This document shows positions 47,117 to 57,202 of a stretch of 64,000 nucleotides of DNA, piece after piece. The DNA lies in assembly GCA_023853785.1 (NCBI GenBank), contig JAJIRX010000523.1:1-64000 (forward strand). The letters are read 5' to 3'. Under the pieces are notes generated by a model. That model was not told the DNA's origin and did not search any database. It saw only the letters and a program-made list of their open reading frames with translations. Every line of letters begins with the position of its first letter. Within the stretch, counting starts at the first letter, position 1. A program made the position numbers and the translations under genes. This stretch comes from Psilocybe azurescens (taxonomy: Eukaryota > Basidiomycota > Agaricomycetes > Agaricales > Agrocybaceae).

Positions 47117-48837
47117 TTACGGCCATCCCTTAATTTCCACAATCACTGCGGTCGTTCCAGCGTACAATGAGTCCCCTGCGAGAAGTATATGAGCCATATG
47201 ATAAAGTCGACAACAAGATATATAGACTTACGAAGCGTATAAAACTGTAGGTGATCTGCTGCAAATTGGGACATTTCCTCCATAGATACTTTTAACAATG
47301 ATCTCCTCGTCAACATCCGGGGACCCCTATTAGCAGCATTGTTGGAGGCAGTAACTTTAGCTAACAGCTCCGGGGGCACAGTGAAGCCAGATTCTCCGAT
47401 AATGAGCTTGTGGATAGAAGGTAAAGTGTGAGGTCGGCGTATGTGAAATCTTGAATTGCTTTCCGTCCAGTCTTCGAGCCAACCGACAAGGTTGGTCGTT
47501 TTCAAACACTCAACTCTGAGAACGAGCTTCTGCGGTCCAAAACCCGCCAGTGCGTCGAAGAGGTGCTGAGTATCTCTTTTTCCGATATCTGTGAATTTTG
47601 CTCCTTTGTCCTCTGTGAGCCGTACGTCGACTAACCGAAGTTTAGGAAATCGACCGCCGCCTCCTCGCAGAAATGGAGTTAAGTACTGAGGTTTTCCTTT
47701 CAAATAATCGAGCTCAGGTAAGAATCTCCTGCCAATGCCTCTTATGGGGAGCTCAAACTCGGTGCCAGAATTCTGGTAAAGGGATCCGGACAAGTCGAGC
47801 CCAGAAATGCGAGGATGCCTGGCGAGGAATTTTCGTTGGTCAGGGTATGCGATAGCCTCATTTATGTTCACGAAGTTGCCCAGCGAAGGTAGGGAGGCAC
47901 GGGCCAGAATTACAGACCACTCATACTCTGACAAGCCGATATCTACCAGAACGAGGCTTGTGAGGTGCGAACTTTTGAGGATGGAAAAAGTGGATCGGGC
48001 AAAAGATGCACGAAAGGGTACGGAGCTTGCGACGACTAAGCCAGTCGCCATGGGCTCGCCTATAAGTGGGACTTCATATTTCCCTTTCCTGATGGTGACA
48101 ACCACTGAGGGAGGAATAGTTGATGGGTTTGTGATATGACTGGGAAACGATTCCTTCGCAAGCCGATACATGTCGACCGCACGTTGGAAGGCCATCAGTG
48201 GAATGATATATCGACGTTCTGCTGCATTACGTTCAATAACGCTATAATGATGGCTGGAGCGACGGCGGGTGTCCAAATAACGAGAAGTACGGAGCCCTCC
48301 CGAGTCGTCCAGGACTTGAAGAGAAAATGGCCCCGGTTCGTAGTCCCAATGACTTGGATAGCCCCAAATTTCGACATCCGTCTCCTTCTCGGCGCAGACG
48401 TTGAATATCGTCGCCATTTTACGTGCCCTGCTTCTAGGAGGCAGCCCTGAGCCATAGCTTCCAAGTTCAAGCTTGACCATGTCGATTTTCCTAGCCCGAA
48501 CTACGAGTCTTTTAAAGCACCGGAGATCCTTATCCACAGCTGGGAGCTCGAACAAGATGGTTCGAAAATGCGTATTGTAGAAGTTCACGGGCACCATTGA
48601 TGATATGCCGTTCATACGTCCATTGCTTCCACACACGATCAACGTCCCCTCTTCGATCATCTCGTCTAGGTGCCCGACCTCGTCCTCGAGAATATTAGGA
48701 ATCAGGAGTGCGTAGAAGCGGCTGCAACACATCGCAAGGCTGGTAACCGACATATCTTCATATCCCATACAAGCCGAAAGCTTAAGCAGCAGTTCACTTG
48801 GCCATCTATCAAACGACATAGCCCCGGTGGCATGCAA
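47117..48837 (-). CDS. F-box protein 3
   Basis: Third and most divergent member of the cluster. The F-box-like start is MSFDRWPSELLLKLSACMG then TSLAMCCSRFYALLIPNIL; ATG 48837 or the ATG six codons later could be used. The protein then has RCFKRLVVRARKIDMVKLEL, a middle part with KESFPSHITNPS, and leucine-rich segments in the C-terminal half (LTSLVLVDIGLSEYEWSVIL, FLPELDYLKGKPQYLTPFL, LPSIHKLIIGESGF). The unspliced frame runs to 47143. A GT-AG intron from about 47232 to 47180 gives a better C-terminus, FYTLRDSLYAGTTAVIVEI then KGWP, with TAA at 47117-47119. That ending is typical of self-contained fungal genes in this cluster and is preferred. Confidence 0.72.
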
Positions 48838-49613
48838 CTGTTGACTGGAAAGGTGTGTGAGCGAAGGATTGGATATTGATAGCGCCTTGAGCCACCGGCT
48901 GTGAAGAACAAATTATTGACAGACCTTTCTGGGTGCAAATGCGAAGGGGAATCGGTCTCTGGAGGTGGTGGCTGAGTAGGAAGTGCCACCAATAGGGCCG
49001 TCATTCGAGAAGGTCGAGCATCATCCCCCGTTGTTTGCTGTTTGTTTCCTTTTCCTCATGGGATGCTATATGTGAGCCATAGGCTAGGTCCGTCGAACTG
49101 ATGAGGACAAAGAACCTTTGTTTGATCTGATGGTCAACGTCGTTGCCAAGTGTTGACAACCCTTCTTCTATATGAAATTCCCGAATACAAGGCCAAAGAA
49201 CTTAGAAGCGTAGGATCAGCAAAGATGCCGACCGGCGAGAATGCTGAATATCGTTCAGACAGAAACTCATTTACCCTATGTATCATGATTCAGTGGCACA
49301 TAAACTATCCAGATGACTCAGGAGGAAACACAGCTTAGATGCGTCCACTCTACCGGTGGCAAAGAAAGATTCTATTGAGTACTGGGTTGGCAAGAATGGG
49401 TTGGTCGAATCGGATAGTGGCGAAAATCTTCGTATTCAATTGCAATTGATAGGGCAATGATACAACAAAGATGGAAGATGGTGAAGGAGATGAATCCGTC
49501 AAGATCTTGGAATGCATATCAAGCAGTATACAGCGTCATCGGCCAATATTTTGGAATCGTGAATACATGGATGCAATAGAATCATAGAAGTGACTTCCGA
49601 ACATAAGATGTGA
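48838..49613. other. intergenic region
   Basis: Contains the promoter of F-box 3 and the 3' flank of eL34, both on the minus strand. No coding exon was recognised; open frames are short and lack splice-compatible continuations. Confidence 0.45.
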
Positions 49614-50062
49614 TTACTTGCGGGCAGTCTTCTCCTGCGACTTGATAACCTTCTTCACGATCTTAGCCTCCTCAACCAAGAATGCTCGGAGGATGCTGTA
49701 TAGTATGATGAGGTCGGAATTCTTGAAACGCCATAAAACAAAGGCTTACCGAGACTTAACGCAGTCACCGCATCTTGATCCACCGTACGCGCGCTGCACA
49801 GTCTTTTGGCGTTTGGAGATGGTGGCGTACTCACGGGGGCGAAGGGCGGGGACCTGTAAGACCGAAATTGAATATACCATCTACATCCCAACTATAAAAA
49901 CGTACACCGGGGAGGGCGATACCGCAGTCACCGCATTTGGGGGCGGAGCCGAGCTTTTGAGGTGGTGGTAAACGAGTTTGCCTCCGGGGTCTTGATTACG
50001 CGTCTGCGGTTAGAAGTGGTGTTGTACGACTTGCGCTTGCGGAGTGTAACACGTTGGGCCAT
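49614..50062 (-). CDS. RPL34: 60S ribosomal protein eL34
   Basis: Structural protein of the large ribosomal subunit. Three exons: 49906-50062 (starts MAQRVTLRKRKSYNTTSNRR), 49751-49853 within a slightly wider block (VPALRPREYATISKRQKTVQ, RAYGGSRCGDCVKSR) and the last exon (ILRAFLVEEAKIVKKVIKSQ, EKTARK) with TAA at 49614-49616. Exon 1 should read TPGGKLVYHHLKKLGSAPKC then GDCGIALPG. In the given sequence this is broken by two single-base losses, one G near 49984 and one A in the four-base run at 49955-49958. With both restored conceptually, the frame is the standard eL34 sequence including the CGDC zinc-type motifs. Two disabling indels in a normally essential gene point to sequence error unless another copy exists elsewhere. 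Confidence 0.93.
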
Positions 50063-53000
50063 TGCTGAAGCTAGATAAACGGAAGTAAAGTCCGTCAGTA
50101 CCTCTGAAGTTTTCCACTCAACAATGCACCACGCTGGACCATTCCCCAGATCTCCCGGACCCCTCCCAAATGCTCCTTGCATCCCAAAACCCTAACCACT
50201 CGAAATTGCATCCCTCACCCCAAAATCAACGCAGAATTCCACCGAATGGTTTCAAAAATTCGAGAATTTTACTCACATAGTGCAGGTACCTGTGAACAGC
50301 GGGTCAGGAAGCTCCGTGGTTCAAAAATGCAATAATTTCCTCACCTTGTCTTGAGGATGGCGATAGCGATGGCGGACCAATAATACAGAAGCCTTGTGTG
50401 GCTGTAAAACTGACTAGTACCACGGCAAGGTCCGAATGTCTCAAACAGCACGTGCTCTGATTTGATAACGCGCCAGAATAACACGCACAAACATTGTCTC
50501 AAACCCGCGCCGGACGCATGCTATTTGAATTTTGCGCCATCTTGGGTTTCCAATGTCTTTATCCAGGAAATGAGGCAGAGGAAAGATTGTGACCAAAAAT
50601 TACAACAAATGCCTTAAGTTTACTTGGTTTTCAGTTTTTATGTCATGATTTAGCAGGAAACACTGGTGACCGTTATGGATCTTTTGAGCAGATTGCTATC
50701 ATTCAGCAGATCGGGAATGAATTTGAAAAGTAACACGAGGTCACGATGAAGAGAGTCCGGAGAGGCCTGGAGCAAAAGTGTCTGGTATCTCTGGTCGATG
50801 TCTACCAAAGCCGACGAACTTCGAAAAAAAATACAACAATTCCCGACATCATCGTCGAAAGATGGGTAAACTGGTCCGGATATCCGGTCGATCGTGAATT
50901 AATTGGCGTCTGCTGGCGGACAAATGAGTGGCGTACAGGGTCCTAAGGCCTCAACTTCCGAGTAGAATAGGGGCAATGGACTCCCAAAGACTCGGAAAAG
51001 ACTAGGAAATTCAATGGCAGTCTGAGAAAATAGAATCAATCTCAGTATGTGTCTTCTGGCTCATATGCATACGAATATTGGCAAAGTGATACCGTACCAC
51101 TCTTCGCGAAGTCATCTGAAGCGCTCACCTGTCGACGAGTCGGATCTTATTGTTTCAGAGATTATTTTTGCATGTCGGTGAGAACTTTCATTCGATATGA
51201 CTCAGGAAAATATCTAATGCGCAGTTGCTGATGCTAAAGAAGATCTGAAAAGACGTTTCACCGAGTCAAACATATTCTCATGGTTTTTACACCAGCAAGA
51301 GTGATAAGCGCTTAGTAACGGTGGGAGGCTCACGTCTATAGCGCCTACATAATTCCCGATGTTGCAGGGATAAGGAATTGTGGTAACAAGGTGGGGGCAT
51401 ATTGCTTGCTCACTCCGGTGTTTGCATAGATTCGGCGGCCGGTCGGAGCAATAGTCATGGCCTCGTTCGCCATTTACCATGGGGATTTGCCGCCGCCGCT
51501 CAATGGCATCTAAGCTGAATTATTCTTCCGCTCAGGCCTTAGCCACCTGACGCAGTGCCTCGCAATCCTATAGAGTCCTGAATACTACATTCCAAAAACC
51601 CAAGGCTCAAATGTCATAAATTGGTAGTAAAATGGAACGCAACTGGAATATTCCATTCTGATCAGTGCCCCAAATCACGGCGACTATTGATCAGAATTGG
51701 AGTCCGAATAAAATGGTATTGAAAACGGGGCACGTTTTTATCTTTCTGCCTATGCTCCTTTGCGTGAAATTTCCAACGATTAGAATAGGAAGCTCAACGG
51801 CGAAGTGCCTACTACCTAATTTGTGGTTAGGCTTGCCGCTAAACGATGCCAACACGGTACAAGCTCCGGTGGAATTCTAAGTTGCTCAATTAATTATATC
51901 TCCTGGATACAGTACTATTCCTGTGGAAGTAATGTTGACATTTCCCTGGCATTTGCAAACGTCATTGCAGCACTGGTATTGGATTTGAACAATTTTTGGC
52001 CATCGAAACACGCGTTAAGGGCATTTTTTGTAACCAGATATGACAGAACCAACAGGTTATTCTGACACGGTAAAATTTTGTTTCTTTGATGGATCTAATA
52101 TCCCGAAGCCAAACAACAAAGTACTTGCCTGCTTCATACCCTTTTAATTTTGCGGCGTGAGGAAATGAATTGAGATTTTCAAGACTTCAAGACGATCCGT
52201 TCCCAAAAGGCGTCAAGCTTCAACCAAAAACAAACGACCACTGGAACGTGCCTATCAAACTATTTCTGCTCCAAGTACAGCACATTAAAGATTCAAAGTG
52301 AAGTCAACGAGGCAGTGAATTGCCAACTCAGTACAGACTACTATTAAACCTCCCTGTGCCGCTGTCATCATAGCTCTTTTATCTTGTCGGTGATGATGAG
52401 CTTTAAACCTTCCGGGTACTGAACATATCTCCGCACCTCACCGTGAATCGATAAGGAGTAGGTGGGGTAAAGATAATCTGACACAGACCATCAACTAAAC
52501 ACACCTACGGTTGGTGTCATTAAATCACGAATCATCCTGATTTTGTTGCGCCACAACTTGTTAGCCTTGGACCTGGGATTGAACTTTGACCACCAGTCTG
52601 GTAAACTACATCGGGGCAATCCGCTTTATCGTCGATATCAAGAGGAGCACAAATGAATGATTAAAATTTAATATTAAAACTAATTCTGTGTGGAGTCTCA
52701 AATGGTGTTGGTTCTGTGTGGATTTGTGTAATGGTATTTGGAGGACAACATCAGAACACCTGGAAAGAACGTGCGTACATTCTGAATGCTATGATGCATG
52801 GAAACGAGCCTTCGGGAAGCATAGGAATAATCTAGTGAGATACAGGGGCGGCGCGTGCAAAAGTTGCCACCGGGCAAATCACGATTTTCCGATAACAACC
52901 AAGTTCGGTTTCCAACTAGTCCTCCATGATTGGCCAATATTTTAGTGTTCAAAAAGCAGATAAGGGAGAACCATATCTGTGAGACCGGGATAATACCGGG

Positions 53001-53515
53001 AACATAGTAGACTGCGCATCATTCCAGAACAGTGGGGAGTCGAGAAAAGCAGAGATACAAAGGCAAAAGGTTACTAGACATGATGCATGGAGGCACAGAA
53101 ACACCGCCGCCGCATGCTCAGAACATATAGGGTGACAGAGCAGTTCCAGTTTGGATGTTTCTTCTGATGTACTGAATTGCAGGAGAACAAAACCCAGGAT
53201 CAGGCCTTATCCATGTTTAACCAGTTTACCTTGATGTTCTACTTTGCCATAGAAGGGGGTAACAGTCGGAAACCAGCGAGAGGGAGTCTGGTGTGGTAGC
53301 GATCGTCCATCAAACCATATCCACAGAGTGCCTCCCCAGCTTTACCCATAAGGTCTATGTCCCAAGCCAGAAAGAACTCGAAGAAGATGAAAGAAACTCT
53401 ATAAACTCCCCCCGAGTACGGGGTCCAAACAAAGTCATAAATCAATTCGAGGATTACGTCATCTACTCTCACCCATCTGTTGTTGCGTCGTTCGCGCTCA
53501 CTTGCTTCTTCCCTC
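50063..53515. other. gene-poor region
   Basis: About 3.4 kb without a recognised gene. The right part of eL34's leader (50063-50400) is likely 5' untranslated sequence and promoter. The frames at 50746-50943 and 51214-51480 have no domain, start context or splice partners. Composition is AT-richer than the 7-23 kb block. No terminal repeats, integrase, reverse transcriptase or transposase motif was recognised. Confidence 0.4.
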
Positions 53516-54695
53516 ATGACAAACAGCAAAAACAAGTCGAAGGCACAAAAGCCGCCGCCAAATGTAACCAAGAATATCGCGAACCCCAAGGATCTAGGCG
53601 TCTCTGCACCGCTGGCCATGCCGATGACTTCGTATATCTCCATGGTCGGCGTCCACAGTACACTTTGGATGTTTGTCGCGCTCTATCTCCCACGTACAAA
53701 GTTCTTTCTAGGAGAACTGGTCGATTCTGAATGGAACGAGCTGAACCAAGTATCCCGTGATCATCCGCAGCATCCATTCCTTGATGCCTTGACCGCCAAT
53801 CCTGCGTCGACCTTGATTTACATTTGCATGGGTGCCGCTATACTTCAGGGTATGTGGGCCGGGGTGATGAGAGACTGGTGGCTGAAGCTGGGAATCCGCG
53901 GTTCGGAGGATGAAAGGCGAACTGAAATAGCCTTTCTCGATCGTCAAAAACTTACGGTGCGTGATTTTACACACACCACGGTCTAATTTTCGACGGGACC
54001 TGAGCTGGAGCAATAGATATCCCGGAATGCCTGCACAGCGACCATAGCGGCGTCTTTCCTGATCCACTTTATCCTTGCATTATTTGGAGCACCTATCACA
54101 AGGTCTTGAAGGTATTTTTGGCAATGAATAGATGGAAACTCATCGCGGAATCTTTTGTTTTGCAGTCTGCGCTTAAAAACATATCTTTTGGCCCTTTTAA
54201 TATCTATAATAACCGTCTACCCCCTGCTTACACCATCGGGATTCCAACTAGAGGCAATAGTTCCGCGTCTATCGTCAACAGGTGGACGTGGGTCAGATTG
54301 TTCACAGAATTCCAGTGAGTCGATTGAATCATTGCCATTTTGGTTTTCTAACTGCGCGACTGAAGGGCCCGGAATCCTGTCGAACGCAATTTTGTTTATT
54401 CTGCGGTTGGAACGGTCATTGGGTGTTGGCTTGGCATCATTCCTATAGCCCTTGACTGGGCTCGCCCGTGGCAGGTTGGTCTCATGCAATGATGGCTTGA
54501 ACCTGTCGTAATCCTAATTCTGACTTTATAGGCCTGGCCCCTAACCCCCGCATTCGGAGCTATTGGGGTTACATCATCTCTACGTTATCAGCTCTTACCG
54601 TTAGCACCGTGATACAGCTTGCGGAAGACCACAAACGGGCCCAAGATAGTTTGGAAAAAAGAAATAACTATCAAGGCCTCCTCCGCTTTATCTAA
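53516..54695 (+). CDS. GPI11: GPI-anchor biosynthesis protein PIG-F/Gpi11
   Basis: Multi-pass endoplasmic reticulum protein that supports the ethanolamine-phosphate transferases of GPI-anchor assembly. The start chosen is ATG 53516 (MTNSKNKSKAQKPPPN). Segments: HSTLWMFVALYLPRTKFFL, ASTLIYICMGAAILQGMWAG, ATIAASFLIHFILALFGAP, TYLLALLISIITVYP, YTIGIPTRGNSSASIVNRWT, VERNFVYSAVGTVIGCWLG, IIPIALDWARPWQAWPLTPA, FGAIGGYIISTLSALTVSTV and the C-terminal IQLAEDHK...LLRFI with TAA 54693-54695. Hydrophobic helices plus the SIVNRWTWVRL and DWARPWQAWPLTPAFGA motifs identify the family. Frameshifts lie in a C run (54220-54224) and a G run (54565-54568), one base missing in each. Only 48 nt separate its stop from the opposing phosphatase stop. 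Confidence 0.85.
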
Positions 54696-54743
54696 GTATT
54701 CTACACTAAACCACTCTAATATCTCATAATTCTGTGGTACGGT

Positions 54744-55915
54744 TTACTGCACCGCACGGAAATCTCCCAATGACTGTGTAACAAAGTCTGGAACGATAGG
54801 AGAAGCGTTGGGACCGGTAATCTCATTCTCCCGAGTTATGCCTAAATGAAAAGATCAGCGGAAAATAGCAGCCTATGTGGGCAAAGCGGTTCGAACCGGT
54901 GAGAACGAGCAAGGTTGCCAACCCCCATTCTGTCCGAACAGAATGTCTGTGTTTAGTCTATCGCCGACCATGATTGTTCTCTCGGGAATAAAATGCACTC
55001 TAACGACGAGGGTTAATTGAATCCTCCATCGTGGCACAGGGACTGGACACCAACTTAGCTTTGACACAATCTAGCATGGTACTTGACGGTTTTCCCGTGC
55101 AGACAGGGCTTCTACCAAGAGAAAATCTCAAGGGTGCGCTGATGGCTCCTGCTCCTGGAAGCAAGCCGTGTGCACTAGGATACGTGCTATCCTCATTTGT
55201 CGCAATGAAAAGGCATTCCGGGTTCCGCGTTAAATATTGAAAGGCCTTTGAAAGCTTCGTATAATTTATCTGTGTATCCAGGCCACAGACTACGGCTGCT
55301 ACATCGGGATCAAGAACAAAGTCACTCAGACTGAATGGTGCGAGTGTGTTGTCCGCGGGATCCTATATTATAATTAGGTCAATTACTGAAGGGTGGAGGG
55401 AGTTTTAATGTAACAACCGTTCCACCAATGAACGTCACGCCTTCATCACGAAGTTCTTCTTCCAGCCCACCTTGTCCAATTACATAGACCTTTTTGGTCT
55501 TCGGTATTTTGACGACTGTGGACAGATAAACAGCTGCTGCATAAGCCGATCCATAAATTTCGTCCTGCCGTGTACATCGATTAAATTGAATGCCCCTAGG
55601 TCGGCTCTCACACTCACGACATGAGTCTCGACCCCTAGTTGGTCAAATTTAGTCTTGTAGCTCTTCCTAGATTTCGTGGCGTTGTTCGTTACAAAGACGA
55701 CCTTCTTATCTCAATTGCAGGTACAGATTATTGGTCGATTAACTGAGATGATAAGTCGACTACTCACTTCGACGCCTAAGGATATCCAACACTTCAATGA
55801 CTCCATCTATCAGATGATCTCCACGCCATAGAACACCGTCGCAGTCGAAAAGCCATGTATCATAGCTGTCCAACAATTTCTCGTACTCCTCTTTGGCCGA
55901 AAGTCGGGCGCTCAT
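54744..55915 (-). CDS. PHO13: HAD-superfamily phosphatase, Pho13/4-nitrophenylphosphatase type
   Basis: Cytosolic phosphatase of the Pho13/phosphoglycolate phosphatase group, thought to clear toxic side products of glycolysis. It starts at ATG 55915 (MSARLSAKEEYEKLLDSYDT). HAD motif I is WLFDCDGVLWRGD, motif II VVFVTNNATKSRKSY, the cap region has YVIGQGGLEEELRDEGV, FVLDPDVAAVVCGLDTQINY and FIATNEDSTYPSAHGLLPGA, and the last motif is IMVGDRLNTDILFGQNGG. The final exon reads GITRENEITGPNASPIVPDF then VTQSLGDFRAVQ, TAA at 54744-54746. One base is missing in the C run at 54922-54926 (plus strand), which cuts GG-LATLLVLTG. The splice joining CVKAK to FIPERTIMVGD near 55020 does not close perfectly, perhaps for the same reason. 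An extra short upstream exon is possible. Confidence 0.87.
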
Positions 55916-57202
55916 GGCAAGATCAGGGCCTGTAATGTCAGGTATTGAAGGGCCGTGGTATATCGTCGTATCAGTCAGGAGGGCCCAGGTAAGGGCGAGA
56001 CGGACTAAAATAAAATTGATCGCAAGTCAAACCCGATCCAAACTCCGAAAATGCGGCCAATGCCCTGTTTTTACTACTGGTGGGTAGTAGGTAGAATATG
56101 AGGTAATGAAGGTACACAGGGCATATACTGTATGCTACGTTCTATATTTTTTTTTCAATAAAGACGAAACGCTTCGTGCACTGTAGTGGCGCGGGCCGAG
56201 ACTCGCCGACGATACGCCGTATCACGAGAAAAACAGGCCACGAGGCGGGGCTCTTGTTTCTCTTTCCTTCACACCAAGGTTGGATGTATTTTCTTACGAT
56301 TCCACCGGTCGAAAAGGCGACTCAAAGGCTTCTCCTGGATCGCCGCCGTCTCTGTTATATTCTGCTTATCAGCACACACAAGGCAGACCTGGTTCGGGGC
56401 CATTGTAATGGATGATTGAGCTTCTTCCAAGATTGCACTGCCTGCGTATGTCGCCTACTCAATTTGGCTCGCTGTCACCAACCCCTGGTTTTTCAAGATC
56501 AGATCTCTCTGCAGAAAGTGGCAAAATCTGCACCTCGAAAACCTGGCTGTCCCCTATTGATTCTGTCCAGGCGGCCACTAAAACACTGTACTTATTCGCG
56601 CCGTGCTTGACAGATTCGTCGTTATGGTTCGGTGTACTCAACGCTGTCTATGGGTCCTTCGCTTCTCTCAGCTTTCGCAGGTCCAATGGCAGCCTGTGGT
56701 TCGGGTTGTGAGTACGGCATGATCTCCATTATATCAACCAACGGACATGGCATGCAGCTATTTTCAGACGTCTGCCTATTTTTGCTCGCCAAGGCCGCGG
56801 AATCGAAGCTCGAGGTCGTAAGTTAGCTTTTATGGCAAGAGGACTATGTCAACCGCCAATGTATATGTCCACTTTTTGCCCGATAGAGGCGACCTGTGGC
56901 GACGTCAATTTGATCGCACAAGCCCCGTGTAGTACATGGGCATTTTTGCGCCTTTTATGTGCATATCACGAATATCCCGAACTTTGACATTGTCATGCCA
57001 ATGCGACTGCCAACATAGGCGGACAGGGCCCTTGTCATTATTTGAATACTAGAATTGGTGCACGCGCCGCAAGGATCATGCAGTTCTCACCGTCACACGA
57101 ACAACGTGGAATATCGAAGGCGTGTTCAATTTCTACCAGATATTCACCCGAATTCATTAGATTGAACAATATGGAGGGGCCGTGCAAAATATACCGCAAT
57201 AT
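55916..57202. other. intergenic region with unassigned hydrophobic frames
   Basis: Between the starts and ends of flanking minus-strand genes. Plus-strand frames at 56176-56415 and 56412-56711 hold short hydrophobic pieces (WIAAVSVIFCLSAHTRQTW; AYVAYSIWLAVTNPWFF in another frame) that could be a decayed membrane-protein gene, but no family or exon chain was recognised. Confidence 0.3.

Noticed and set aside
50746..50943. Short frame with VERWVNWSGYPVDRE, reminiscent of a retroelement chromodomain
   Set aside because: Only a few residues resemble the motif; no integrase, reverse transcriptase or terminal repeat lies nearby.
52560..52640. GGGATTGAACTTTGACCACC string resembling the 3' half of a tRNA gene
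   Set aside because: No matching 5' half, anticodon loop or paired acceptor stem was found within tRNA distance on either strand.
54880..54910. GGTTCGAACC-like string resembling a tRNA T-loop
   Set aside because: No acceptor stem or anticodon arm can be folded around it, and it lies in an intron of the Pho13-type gene.
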